Below are positions 10,864-21,852 of a stretch of DNA of 64,000 nucleotides, in pieces. Numbering within the stretch: the stretch's first letter is position 1; every line of letters starts with the position of its first letter. Position numbers and translations under genes: made by a program. This DNA comes from Cryoendolithus antarcticus (taxonomy: Eukaryota; Ascomycota; Dothideomycetes; Cladosporiales; Cladosporiaceae): contig NAJO01000014.1 in the NCBI GenBank assembly GCA_002077065.1, forward strand, positions 620,001 to 684,000, written 5' to 3'. The notes below the pieces were generated by a model. The model searched no databases, was not told the DNA's origin, and worked only from the letters and a program-made list of their open reading frames with translations.

Positions 10864-12334
10864 ATGAGCTCTACAAGATTAACAGGAACTGAACCGATCA
10901 TGGATCTCCTCCGCCGTCTCGGCACTTCGCTGGACACGCCCACGATTCCGTGGAAGAGCCTCATCATCACCTTCGCTGTTGGCCAATATGCAATCGAATC
11001 CTACCTCCAGTACCGCCAATACCAGGTCCTTCGCCGCACAACTGTTCCTACGCAGTTGAAGAAAGAGATCGATCAGGAGACTTACGATAAGTCACAAGCA
11101 TACGGCAGAGCAAAGTCGCAGTTCAGCGCAGTCTCGAACATCTGGGCTCAAATCAAAAATTACGTGACAATCCGCTACGACGTCTACCCATGGCTCTGGG
11201 CAGTGACGGGTAGCTGGCTTCTCAGCTACGCACCCTCCAGATTCCAAGGCGAGATCACGCATAGTCTGCTGTTTGGCTTCACCTACTCTTTCGCCGAGAC
11301 ATTGATCTCGATTCCGTTCAGTTACTACCACCACTTCGTCCTCGAAGAGAAGTTCGGCTTCAACAAGCAGACGCCCGCGCTCTTCCTGACAGATATCGTC
11401 AAATCTCTCGGGTTGTCGCTCGCCTTCGGCATCCCACTCGGCGCAGCATTCCTAAAGATCGTCCAGAAGACAGGCGATCAGTTCTTCCTCTACCTCTGGC
11501 TCTTCACGCTAGTCGTGCAGCTCTTCTTCGTGACCATCTACCCCATCGTTATCGTCCCGATCTTCAACAAACTCACGCCGCTTCCTCCTGGTTCGCTGAA
11601 AGAGCGCATAGATGCTCTAGCTGCGAAGCTCAAGTTCCCTCTATCGGAATTGCAAGTTATCGACGGCTCCAAGCGCTCCGCACACTCGAATGCCTACTTC
11701 ACCGGCCTGCCATGGAAGAAGAAGATTGTTATCTACGACACATTGATCGAGAAGTCATCGGAGAAGGAGGTGGAGGCGATATTGGCGCATGAGTTGGGAC
11801 ACTGGGCCAAGGGACATACGACAAAATTGATTGGCATTAGCAGTGCACATCTGTTCTATGTTTTCGCACTGTTCAGTGTGTTCATCAACAACCGGAGTCT
11901 GTACGAGGCGTTTGGTTTCTATGGGGAGAAGCCGATCGTGATTGGGTTCATTCTGTTCAATGAGGTGTTGAGTCCGACGGATAGTGTGGTAAAGCTACTC
12001 ATGAATGTACTGACGAGGAAGTTTGAGTACGAGGCTGGTACGTGACTCAACTACCCATCATACTCTACGTCGACCGCTTGCTGACCCGCCTCCTTCAGAT
12101 GCCTTCTCCCACTCCCTCGGCTACGCTACCGAGCTTTCATCTTCGCTCATCAAGCTGCAGATCCAAAATCTGTCGTCCATGGATGCGGACTGGATGTACT
12201 CGGCCTACCATTACAGTCATCCGATTTTGACCGAGAGGCTGAAGGCCGTTGGTTGGACTTCGACCGAAAAGGTTGGAGGCGATGCGAAGGCTACTGCTGG
12301 CGGTAGCGAGAAGTCGTCGAAGCAGGAGCTGTAG
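10864..12334 (+). CDS. STE24: CAAX prenyl protease 1 (M48 zinc metalloprotease)
   Basis: Ste24 is the ER-membrane zinc protease that removes AAX from farnesylated CAAX proteins and makes a second N-terminal cut in a-factor-type pheromones. Exon 1 (10864-12037) and exon 2 (12099-12334) flank a 61-nt GTACGT...TTCAG intron; the phase-1 join gives FEYEADAFSHSLGYA, the conserved region that supplies the third zinc ligand. The HELGH motif has its first His near residue 309. Several hydrophobic segments (residues 30-45, 115-150, 180-240) fit the multi-pass barrel, and SKRSAHSNAYFTG is a family hallmark. The length is 469 residues from 10864. The ATG at 10900 (MDLLRRL, 457 residues) aligns better with relatives and may be the true start. 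The GTG at 10837 is not one. Confidence 0.95.
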
Positions 12335-12559
12335 TGTAGCCCTGCAACTTGGTCGCGTATGAGATCTGATACTACAGTTCTCTTCAGATGCTCATCAGTC
12401 ACTCAGCATCGGCTTGTGACATCTCCTGTCGTCCGTGTTCCATTGATGCAGTCGCTCGACTGTAAAGCACAAGGCGGCGCACTGATCATCGGTGACTTGC
12501 GGCAGGCCCCAACCCTGGTTCCAGGAAGTCCAGTCGTGGTGCACAAGATCATTCATGTT

Positions 12560-13207
12560 TCATCCATGCTTCGACTTCTTCTGCTCCAACTTCCTCGCCT
12601 TCTTCGCCGCCCTCCGTGCTGCCTTATCGATTGCGCCCTCCCCAGCACCTTGCCCTTCTCTCTCCATCCCATTGACTCCCACGACCTCTCCGTTCGCGCC
12701 ATGCACTTCAATCCCAGGCACCTCCCCATCCTGCCTGACTAAGCTCCCACTGCCACCTCCCTCGCGCTCCCCAACCTCTCCCACCAGATCCTGCTGCGCC
12801 CTCTGAAAGTCCCCCAAATCCTGCCACTCCTCCACCCTCTCCACACTCCTTCCCCGCTTCCCCAATGCACTTCTACCCGCCTCAATCACACCATCGACTC
12901 TCGTGTCATCTCCCACGCCTAGCTCAGCGCCGAATAAAGCTTCCAAATCCTGCTTCGATTCTTGCGCTAAGTTTTCTCCCCGCAGACCGGCTGCTATGCG
13001 ATTGAGATGGTGAAGCGCGAGACCGCCTGTTGGTCCGGAGTTGGGCGAGAATGCTATGCCTGAGGCTGTAAGGAGGGCGTCAGGGTGGAGGTGAGGGAAT
13101 GTGGGGGTTTGGGCGAGGAAGTTCGAGAGGAGGGATTGGGCGGCGGAGGGACTGAGGGCTTGAGCGGGGAGGGAGCGGTGTGGGGGATAGGATTGTAAGG
13201 GAGCCAT
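12560..13207 (-). CDS. Nucleolar-type protein, possible RNA polymerase I A14-like subunit
   Basis: This 215-residue frame starts at the ATG at 13207 (MAPLQSYPP). The reading frame extends further upstream but only to a GTG. The middle has a short conserved-looking block, SGPTGGLALHHLNRIAAGLRGENL, split here between a Gly-rich turn and a helix; the ending resembles the LKRI...KGLPP helix of yeast Rpa14/Ker1. The C-terminus is a Lys/Arg/Ala helix ending KKSKHG, typical of nucleolar proteins, and an acidic, Gly/Glu-rich linker lies before it. If the A14 reading is right, it would pair with A43 on the RNA polymerase I stalk. The similarity is weak, and a ribosome-biogenesis factor is an alternative. 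It is divergent from MRPL34. Confidence 0.5.
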   Translation of the reverse strand: MAPLQSYPPHRSLPAQALSPSAAQSLLSNFLAQTPTFPHLHPDALLTASGIAFSPNSGPTGGLALHHLNRIAAGLRGENLAQESKQDLEALFGAELGVGDDTRVDGVIEAGRSALGKRGRSVERVEEWQDLGDFQRAQQDLVGEVGEREGGGSGSLVRQDGEVPGIEVHGANGEVVGVNGMEREGQGAGEGAIDKAARRAAKKARKLEQKKSKHG

Positions 13208-13421
13208 GCCGGTGTGGTGCGTTGTGAGCAGTGTGCATAGAAAATGGTACCCGCGCATATAATTTTGGGGGTCTACCATGGGTTGCACTTACCGCTTTGG
13301 GATGGCGACTTCCGCGAGGTGAACATGAGATATAGATGGAAGGAGACACTCGCGGATGCCACCACAAGTGCAAGCATCATACGTACATTGATCTCGCTCA
13401 GTATTCTGTATCGAATTCACG
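13208..13421. promoter_or_regulatory. Compact divergent promoter
   Basis: Only 214 bp separate the A14-like start and the MRPL34 start, so the two genes should share a bidirectional promoter. Both products would serve ribosome production, nuclear and mitochondrial, which makes shared control plausible. No specific element was identified. Confidence 0.45.
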
Positions 13422-13863
13422 ATGCTGTGCACACGCTGCATTCGAAGCGCCGCACCTGTTGCTCGCGTCACACGAGCAGCACTCCAGCCCATGTGGGCAC
13501 CCCCCCTCACACTGGCATCTTCGCAAGCAAGGTACGGTCGCGCAGATACTGGTCAAGCAGCAGAGATCTAATTAATGTTTCAGGTCACTGAGCATCCTTA
13601 CTCGCACACGCACACGACCAGTCTTGCCGTTATCGAGTACTACAAGCGCAACAGCAAGCGATCTACCCACACCAAGTCTATCTCTCCCTACAGCGCCCTC
13701 GCTACTTGGACTGCAAGTCAGGGGCGCGAAGCGAGACACATTCAATCCATCACATATCGTACGGAAACGGCGGCATGGCTTCCTTGCTAGGCTCAGATCT
13801 CGGACAGGGCGGAAGATTCTGCAGAGACGGAGGCTGAAGGGGAGGAACACGTTGAGTCATTGA
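13422..13863 (+). CDS. MRPL34: Mitochondrial large-subunit ribosomal protein bL34m
   Basis: This is the small basic protein bL34 of the mitochondrial ribosome. The C-terminal 45 residues contain the hallmark run: [18 protein letters not shown], then [17 protein letters not shown] and KGRNTLSH. The 129-residue model joins exon 1 (13422-13531) to exon 2 (13584-13863) through a 52-nt GTACGG...TTTCAG intron. Exon 1 ends with two bases of an Arg codon that exon 2 completes, so the phase fits. Exon 1 encodes an Arg/Ala/Ser-rich leader without acidic residues ([18 protein letters not shown]), as expected for mitochondrial import. Mature bL34 would be released after cleavage upstream of the VRGAKR segment. 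Confidence 0.92.
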
Positions 13864-14630
13864 GCTTGCAGACAACATGGGATTGAGAGCGAGAAGCCCA
13901 ACGCGTGCTTTGATGGTAGCGGACTGGCTAGTGTTGCACTCGATTCTAGGATTCATTACGAGGCACCCGTGCGAATTGAGGGAAATTTGCATGCTACGCA
14001 GACTCAGTGGGTGTGCGAACACGACGCAGACACTCGAAAATGTCGAGGGGATGTTGTCCATGGCTCTGGACTCTGTGTCGGCATGGGATGGCAAGGTTGA
14101 TGAGTTGCCAATGAAGCTGCGTGCTGCGCAGCATGCTGTGTGTCAAGCCTTTAGCGGACAAGGCACTACCAGGCTCCCAGCGCTGTGCCGAGCATGGTGC
14201 TGGAGATACTGCAGACACCCTATCGCCACAGGCATGGGTTCGTTCCCCAACACATGCCAAGGTTTGGGGAGAAGGCGATCTGCGTGATTAGCCCACGATA
14301 TGACACGGAGTCTGCCTCCTAGTACAGCCAAAGGGTTGATAAACGCCATCATGTAGCTTCATCGTCATAGACTGTGTCTTTATGGTTACTGACCGTGTCA
14401 CCTTGCCCTATGCGATCGACTTTCGTGCCCTCCATGCCTACTGATCTCGTACCTGCATGTGAAGTCGGCTCTCGGCAAGGGATGCCATTCGCACGCAACG
14501 TAAGCTTTCCTCATGCCCTAACAGCTGACGACAAGTCCAAGCCATTCTCGATATCTTGCCAATTGGTCTGTCTTTTCCTGTGCCTAGATGAGTCGCACTT
14601 ACAACATAGAATGCGCGTGTGCGCACCAGC
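13864..14630. other. Intergenic region
   Basis: These 767 bp lie between two plus-strand genes. A 136-codon frame (13877-14287) has no family similarity and an overlapping antisense frame of similar quality, so I do not call it. No RNA gene or repeat is evident. Confidence 0.4.
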
Positions 14631-17429
14631 ATGAATGACAAGTCGATCGTGCGTAATGGTAGCGATTCGACATCGGCTTCACACTTCGCCGAGGAGGTGG
14701 ATGCTCTCCGACAGTATGACAGGTCGCCGCATCCATACTTGAAGCATGGTTCCAACGTCACTCAAAGCGAGCAGGAGATACGGACGGATTGTGATCTGAC
14801 GGGGGATGGCTATGCCACTCAGACAGGACGAAGGCAGCCCATCGATCTTCGTCATGGAGCCTCGAAAAGACCAAGCACGGCGGTGTCCGCTGCTGCCAGT
14901 GAGAGCGGTACAGAAGCTGACGATGAACGACCATCGTTCGTCAAGGCGTTACCGGCGCCAACTTTACGTTCTCGGAAGGGGCTAAAGGCTGGAGGAGACG
15001 AATATGCTCTCCTCACGCCTAGTCAATTGGACGAAGGTGGCGAAGTGCCCATTTCGAATTACTTCCTGCTCGATCAGAGGCTGGCAAGAACATTCTCGCA
15101 TGGCCCAATAGTCCCACTCTCGAAGGAAGAGGAGAAAGTGACGAGACGACGACTCAATGAGTTCGCCCGAAGAGTTTCCGAGATCGCCCTCGTGGGTGTG
15201 ATCAGTATTTGTGTTCTCGGAGGCAGAGGTGTCTGGCGAACAGCATGCAAGCATAAGATCGAATTACTGAGCCACTTCCTGATCTCGATTTTGCTCATTC
15301 TGGTGTACCCCATCAAACTATCATTCGTCGACAGACGCGCAGTCTACTCCAAGCCATGGCAGCGCTTTCGCGTGCCAGCATCCTTCGATCCGGCCACTGT
15401 GCTTTATCCCCCGGTCCTACCAGTACTTGTCGCCTTGATTATCTCACCGATGAATCAGGGCCTGATACTACCGAATGTGATACTCGGCTTAGCATCACTT
15501 CCGCAGCGACTGTTTCCTAGATCGAGTCGAGTTTCTGGCTTCAATGTCGTACACTGGCTGATCTCGATTGTACCTCTACTTCTGACTTCGAAACAGAAAT
15601 CTGTACTAAGTGGACACCCTTGGGAAGGTTTCCTAGAGGTGCCCAGCGCGCTGCCCTCGGAGGTCCTGGTCATGCTTTATCCTCTGCATCACGCACTCAT
15701 GCAGCCGCTACATTATCTTATAACGACTAGTCTGCTGATGACCGAGCTTCATCTCCTGTCTGTGACGTTGATCAATTTGCTGCTCTTTGCATCAACACCA
15801 CAGACTACCATCATTGAAGCCTGCCTGTGGACCGGCGGCTTGCCACTGTTCTTGCTCGCAAAGAGCGTGCTGCACTGGAATGTCACACTTGCTCGAGTAC
15901 CGAAGTGGAAGCTCAGGCACCCTAGACATGCATATAGAAAGCGTCAATCACTCATCGACTCGGTGACAGACCTCATCAATCTGCAACGGGCTGCTGCAGC
16001 CTTGCAGCCAGCCAAAGAGACTGCCTCGAGCGACGCTGACGAGGAAGGGCCACCCTCACGTGCGCGTGGACTTCGTGATCGCCTCAACGTCAACACGCAC
16101 CTTTCCAAGAATGGCCAGAACGACTCACACACGGAGGCGCCTTGGTCAGCTATCGATCACTTCACCTCCTTCGCTGATCAGGCCTTCGACGGCGTTTCCG
16201 GCACTGCATCGCGCGTACGTCGAGCTACTTTATCAGCTGTCCCAACTTCTGGCGTACCCACCGGACAGAAGTTTGCGCGATCAAGATCGCGGCCACACAG
16301 CGTGTTGTGGTGCCTGCAACTTACGCCAAATCAGGCAGCATGGCGAAGCTGGCTCTACGCAGGCTATCTGTACGTAGTCATCGTAGCTCTCGTACTTGGA
16401 CCAGTACGAGTCTACGTCTCGCGAGCGGCCCTCGGTGGCAAAGAGCCCGTAGGCTGGGCGCTGGGATATCTTCTCGGACAGATTCCGCTATTCTGCAGGA
16501 TTGTGCAAACGCTTTCGCTCGATGCCTGGATCCCACTGGGTCTTGATACGATATCCTGGTCAGAACTTTCGCTGAAGATGCTCCTTGACTTACCTCTTGC
16601 ACGTCTGACACTCGGTGCCGCGAACGTCCGCCTGCTCCTCATCGCCTACTGGGCCCTAGTCCTCCTCCTCGGTCTCCTCACAGTCTTCTCCCTCACAGCC
16701 TACGTCGAAGTAGATACACGCCGCAAAGTCTTTCACGGCACCATGGTCGTCATGCTCCTGCCCTCCACGTTCGTTGATCCTTGCGCGTGCGCTCTGGCCC
16801 TAAGTTTGATCTTAGCAGTCTTCCTCCTTCTCGAAGTCCTTCGCGCCGGCCAAGTACCACCTCTCGGCAAAGCGATCAGCCGCTTCGTCGCGCCATACGT
16901 CGATGGCCGAGATTTGCGTGGACCGGTAGTAGTGAGCCACATCTTCCTGCTCATAGGCTGTGCAGTACCGCTGTGGTTCTCTCTCGCTACTGCGCTGCGT
17001 GAAGGCGACGGTTGGGAGTTGGCGAACGACCAGCGAGACGTCGGTATGATCGCCGGCGTCGTTTGCGTGGGCATGGGCGACGCCGCAGCAAGTCTTGTCG
17101 GTCGACGATACGGTCGACACAAGTGGCTGTGGGTTGGCGGGAAGAGTCTTGAGGGCAGCGCCGCATTCGTTGTCGCCGTCACGGCTGGACTCATGTTCGC
17201 TAAGGGCTGGCTTGTGGCTGGAGGATGGAGAGATGAGAGCACGGGAAGAGAGATGGTTGTGATGTTTGGGCATAGCTACGGACCCGCTGTGAGGTGGACT
17301 CTAATCACGATCAAGGCAGTCTTCTGCGCTTGTGGAGCAAGCTTCATGGAAGCCGTACTGACGGGAGCGAACGACAATGTCGTCGTGCCGGTCGTGCTGT
17401 GGCTATTGGTGAAGGGTACCAGGTTATAG
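14631..17429 (+). CDS. SEC59: Dolichol kinase
   Basis: Sec59 uses CTP to phosphorylate dolichol in the ER membrane, supplying the lipid carrier for N-glycosylation, O-mannosylation and GPI anchors. The product has 932 residues with many membrane segments. The C-terminal catalytic part carries the family motifs: DTRRKVFHG near residue 697, GMGDAAASLVGRRYG near residue 813 and WVGGKSLEGSAAF near residue 835, which form the CTP site. It ends in NDNVVVPVVLW, also conserved. The N-terminal 130 residues are polar and probably cytosolic. The length is much greater than yeast Sec59 (about 520) but usual for filamentous ascomycetes as I recall. The start is the ATG at 14631; the GTG four codons upstream is not used. 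Confidence 0.93.
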   Translation: MNDKSIVRNGSDSTSASHFAEEVDALRQYDRSPHPYLKHGSNVTQSEQEIRTDCDLTGDGYATQTGRRQPIDLRHGASKRPSTAVSAAASESGTEADDERPSFVKALPAPTLRSRKGLKAGGDEYALLTPSQLDEGGEVPISNYFLLDQRLARTFSHGPIVPLSKEEEKVTRRRLNEFARRVSEIALVGVISICVLGGRGVWRTACKHKIELLSHFLISILLILVYPIKLSFVDRRAVYSKPWQRFRVPASFDPATVLYPPVLPVLVALIISPMNQGLILPNVILGLASLPQRLFPRSSRVSGFNVVHWLISIVPLLLTSKQKSVLSGHPWEGFLEVPSALPSEVLVMLYPLHHALMQPLHYLITTSLLMTELHLLSVTLINLLLFASTPQTTIIEACLWTGGLPLFLLAKSVLHWNVTLARVPKWKLRHPRHAYRKRQSLIDSVTDLINLQRAAAALQPAKETASSDADEEGPPSRARGLRDRLNVNTHLSKNGQNDSHTEAPWSAIDHFTSFADQAFDGVSGTASRVRRATLSAVPTSGVPTGQKFARSRSRPHSVLWCLQLTPNQAAWRSWLYAGYLYVVIVALVLGPVRVYVSRAALGGKEPVGWALGYLLGQIPLFCRIVQTLSLDAWIPLGLDTISWSELSLKMLLDLPLARLTLGAANVRLLLIAYWALVLLLGLLTVFSLTAYVEVDTRRKVFHGTMVVMLLPSTFVDPCACALALSLILAVFLLLEVLRAGQVPPLGKAISRFVAPYVDGRDLRGPVVVSHIFLLIGCAVPLWFSLATALREGDGWELANDQRDVGMIAGVVCVGMGDAAASLVGRRYGRHKWLWVGGKSLEGSAAFVVAVTAGLMFAKGWLVAGGWRDESTGREMVVMFGHSYGPAVRWTLITIKAVFCACGASFMEAVLTGANDNVVVPVVLWLLVKGTRL

Positions 17430-17559
17430 AACGCCTACAGACGCATCAGACCTCACGAGCCCGCAGACCAACATATCGCACGCAGAACCGCGCTCGCAGT
17501 ACACTCTAACGTTCAGCATGTGCATCATGATATTTGTATTCATATCTACCACTCAAGCC

Positions 17560-20500
17560 CTACCGCCCATACTCCAGACTCGGCACTATCACCGGCCCAT
17601 ACTTCACCGGCACCCCATTCCCGCCCTCACTCTGCACCATGAAATCCGCCGCCAAACTCAACCGCCCTCCCCCTCCTTTCTCCGAACTCCCGACCACAGC
17701 GCCAAACTGCCCCTGCACAACCTCCGGATCATAAGCAACCACAGCCAAGTAATTCCTCCGTCCCATCAACCGCCTGTGCTCCCTCGCCCGTCCATCCACA
17801 TCGGCGGCGAAGATCTCCATCATATCTTCTTTCGTATCCGTGGGCACGGAAGGTGTGGACCGCGTGCCGTTGGCGGGGATGTACAATTGGCGGGAGTTGT
17901 GGAGCAGGCGGAGAATGTAGGATGGGGTCGGGGCGTTGCAGATGGGCGCGGTGATGAGTTGGTACATCGTTTTGTGGTCGGAGGGCCGGGAGGGATCGTG
18001 GACTAAGCCGGCGCCGCAGCTGCCGATGGAGCCGGAGAGGAAGGTTATGCGGAGGGATTTGTTGTGGGCTATGCCTTGGAGGGTGCGGAGGATGTAGGTG
18101 CGCTCGAGGTCCTGCGTTGCTTGTTAGCTACTAGGTTTGGGTAAGGGCGGGAGGGGATATGGAGACTTACCTTGCTCTCGTGCGTCCACAGATCCCGCAG
18201 CTCGTCTAGGACTTCCACTTCGCCGAAGGGGCTCAGTACGCCTTGCATCAACCCACTCTTTCCAATCGCCTTCTTGACCCCATCAAATCCACTATTCACC
18301 ACTCCTTTCGCCCCAACAATGCCAGCCACCCCACTGGTAATCTTGCCCAGCGCGTTGAAACTGCCAGTCACGACCTTCTTCCCCGTCGCAACCGTGCTAG
18401 CCATCTGCTCCACAGCTTCCAATCGCGGATACACGATCGGCACAGGCAGTAGCCAGATACAGTGCTGTACGCTCGGCGGCAGGACTGCGACCTTCGGGAA
18501 GATGCCTTGATATGTCGGCCCGGCCATGACTTGGGATGTGGTTCGTTCGGACCGGGTATCGGGACCAACGACGACGACAGACGGGCCAAAGTACTTGACG
18601 AAGTGCCAGCCCGTGCCCGTGATGGTGAAGAGGTCAATGTCGTTGCTCACATTCCTTAGAATCTCGAACGTCGTATGGTGCTGGAAGAGGAGGTACATCT
18701 CAATCCCAATCCGCCCCAAGTTCTTAAACACGTTGCTCTGCTGCATGTAGTCCGGATAGCTCCCATACCCATCGAAGATATCGTGATCATCCAGACATCC
18801 CACAAACGGAATCTGCGCGAACGCCTCTCGCACAGCCGGCTGGTCGAAATGAGATGTGTAATAATGAAAGTAAGCGTGCGTGACATCCTCATCCAGCTTC
18901 GCACTCCAAGCAGCATTCTTTCGATTCTCCTTCCCGCTCGTCTGCGTCCACTGCCGCAGCGCAGGTATATCTTTCCACAGCCTGTCAGCGTAGATTTGCC
19001 CGCCGAGCCCGACTTGCGTGTGGAAGCCGCCGCACTCTTGGTGTTTGAGAAGCACATCCCGCCACATGAGTCCTACGCCGCCGAGCTTCGTGCGCTCGTT
19101 CGCGGAGACGTTGATCGCGAAGTCGTTGCCGGAGTGCGCTATCCAGCGCCAGGAGAGCTCGTGCCGGCCGGCGATGAGGAACTCGTAGCGCGTGCAGCCG
19201 AGGTGGGAGGTTATGGCGTAGGTCCATTTCGAGGCGGTGTGCTCTTCCATGCGGACGTCGATGTCATATCGATAGAAGATCCAGCGCTGATGTGAATTAA
19301 TTGGATGTGCTTTGAGTTGTCGTGGATTCGGACTCAGATCCGTAGATTGATGCAGATGTATCGTCGGTGGCTGCGCGGCATCAGTAATGAGCATTATACT
19401 CCCCAGCCACAACCCGCGCTCAATGTCCATATTCGTGTACCGCAGATACGGCCCGAAGTAGACCCCGTTCGTAGGCGCAATGCGATACATATCCACGCCT
19501 GCACTCGGCGGAGGGCCAGTGAAACCAGCAGCTGTAGGAGAGGCGATCGAGTTCATGCTCATGATACTCTGCCGATCATAGCTAGCACTCTGCGGCACAG
19601 GTCCGAACCCCGGCGATGCGAGCGGTTGCTTGAAGACCGAGCCTGAGGGTGAAGCCAAGGGGTTGACGAAAGTACCCACGGGCGACATGGGTTGCTCGAG
19701 ATTCAGCGGCGTGGGGCCCTTGGGGAACTCCCATTGTGTGCTCTGTGTCGGCAGGTGGATGTAATAGTACTGTCCCGAATTATTATCCAGATGCGCGATC
19801 CAGCCCTCGGGTAATGGCGGTGGACTCGCAGGTCCGTTCCCAGCTGGTCCAGGCGAAGCGGCCTTGTTCGCTTGGGTAGTGTTGATGGGTGTCATACCAT
19901 GCGGTGTGCCATTTTGCTGTAAGCCCTGCGAAGTCACTGCTCCGCCGATCTGTGGCGAGGGTTGCGGATCATTGGCAAACGCCGGATGGCCTCGTAGGTT
20001 CGCTGCGCCAGCTCCTTGCTGCTGGCTGCCAGATCCAGTCGCAGAAGCTGCAGGCGAAGGATTGGCATATCGCCCTTTCTCATTCGGATACTGGCTCGCG
20101 GCACTTCCAGCTATAGGCGGCGAATAAGCCGGCGGCGGCTCATCCCCAAGCGTAAGTCTCGCAGCATCATGGCTCAGATCCGCTTCCGGGTCAATTCGAG
20201 ACGTACTGCCTTGTCTCGCATGCGGCTGTCCAGCACCAGCCCCAGTAGCACCCACCTCTTCCACGCCCTGAAACGTGACCGGTGGCCCATGCTGTGCGCT
20301 CCCTGGCCGCTCGGTAGGACTCCATCTCCCACTGCTCTGCTGTGTAGGCGCAGCAAACACCCTCTGCGCAACGCTCTCTGGTGTCTCCGCTCTCGTGCCT
20401 CCAGCCGCCACGCCTCGTACGGGCTGTGGGCTCTCGTACTGCGCTCTCCTAGCCGCCGCAGCCGCGCTCTGCGCCTGCATCTCGGTGAGCGTCCCGGTAC

Positions 20501-21311
20501 CCGGTATTCCGCTAGCCGCATACCGTGCCTCAATCCCACTCAAACCCAGTGTAGGCCCGCCAGAGGGATCTATAGGCGTCTCCGGCGGGGGCGGACTACC
20601 CCTCGAAGCCCTAGTCGTAGCGTTCGAGGCCGTACTACTGAGTCGATTGACCCCAGACGGGTTAGGAATGTGCAGTGTACTCGTCGGCGTCGCCGCAACA
20701 GGTGCAGTCGTCGACAGCGGTGGAGGGAAGAACTGCTGCCCATACTCCTGCTGAGTCTGCGCCGGTGGTGCACCTCCACGGTTCGGCGCCCGCTGAAACA
20801 ACCCATCATCCTCGTCCTTATCCGGCGTTTCTGGTCCACCAGGGCTCTCGGGCCAGATGCTCTTCGGCGGCGCGCCTCGTCGCTCCGCCAACTTACTTCC
20901 CTGCACAGGCGAGGTGGTCCCATAACCCCCTGCAGTCGGTCGATTAGGATCACTAGCATCGAATCGCGGCCGCTGTCTCCCAGCTCCACTGCCAGTCCCT
21001 GACGAAGCGTCGGAACTCATACTCGCTTTGCGCTGCCTCACTCGCGGCTCATCTGGCGTTCCTCTCCTGTCTCCTCCAGCACTCGTCTTCCTCATCCGCT
21101 CGTCAGGATACGGCAGCGGTCCGCTCGGCGGCGGGGAAGTCGGCGCGCCGTAGGCTGAAGGCGGGACGTTATAGCCTGCCCATTGCTGTGTAGGTTGCTG
21201 ATCGTTACTCTGCTGCGGCGAGGAGGATTTGTTTATACGGAGGGGTCGGGGCGTGGACTCGGTGTTGGAGGTGGAGAGTTTGTCGGGTTGGAGGAAGAGT
21301 TCGTCGGCCAT
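17560..21311 (-). CDS. PhoD-like phosphatase with an internal WW domain
   Basis: Exon 1 (21311-18171) and exon 2 (18111-17560) are joined across a 59-nt GTAAGT...ACGCAG intron in phase 0, giving 1230 residues. The first 490 residues are Pro/Ser/Gly/Gln-rich and look disordered. A WW domain follows at about 497-533 (LPEGW...YYYIHLPTQSTQWEFP, both Trp residues present). The C-terminal half is a PhoD-like metallophosphatase: LDDHDIFDGYGSYPDY near residue 837 carries metal-binding Asp and His residues, and WRWIAHSGND lies earlier. Exon 2 supplies LSGSIGSCGAG and HDPSRPSDHKTMYQLITAPI, the conserved end of the domain. PhoD enzymes cleave phosphodiesters or monoesters with metal ions. No signal peptide is visible, so the fungal form is probably intracellular, with the WW domain binding Pro-rich partners. 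Confidence 0.88.
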
Positions 21312-21852
21312 GCTTTGCGCTACTGTACGCTGTGTAGCGCTGTGCTGTGCTGTGCTCCTGCCTTTTGGCCGTGGACTCGAGACCTCGTGGGGTCACTGCG
21401 GCCGAGGCTGAAGCTATACCAAACCTGTTTTGCGACAGTGGGAGGGAAGTGTTTCAGGAAGTAGCAAACAGTCTTTAGTACCGAGCAGGTACCCAGCCTA
21501 CCTACCTATAGCGATATCACACACGCGTCCATACCCAAAGCATGTGGGCCCAGCTTGCCAGCTCATGCCCTGGCGCTTACACGCGAGCTCGAGTGCGGTG
21601 AAAGCGTACAGGTTACGTCAAGTTGCAGGAACGGGACCCTGATTGGAGCGTGCTGCCGCCCAGCCAAGACATGGATCTGCTGTTGCTGGGAAGCTTAGTC
21701 TGTACGGCTATGTACTAATGCTGTGGTATAATCTGTACTGTCGTCTCGAATTGTGGGCTCCTGGCCCTATCCACCGTCCGGCGTGGCAAGCCGGACCTGC
21801 GGCGCCCTTCCTGTTGCGTGCCTCCTCATAGGGCGCGCTCACTGCCGCCACA
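21312..21852. other. Intergenic region between two minus-strand genes
   Basis: These 541 bp should contain the promoter of the PhoD/WW gene. A short GCTGT repeat tract lies at about 21330-21355 near the start codon. No coding frame is credible. Confidence 0.45.

Noticed and set aside
20016..21002. A 328-codon plus-strand frame
   Set aside because: It lies antisense inside the Pro/Ser-rich arm of the PhoD/WW gene, is Arg/Ser-rich as expected for a mirror frame, and has no family similarity.
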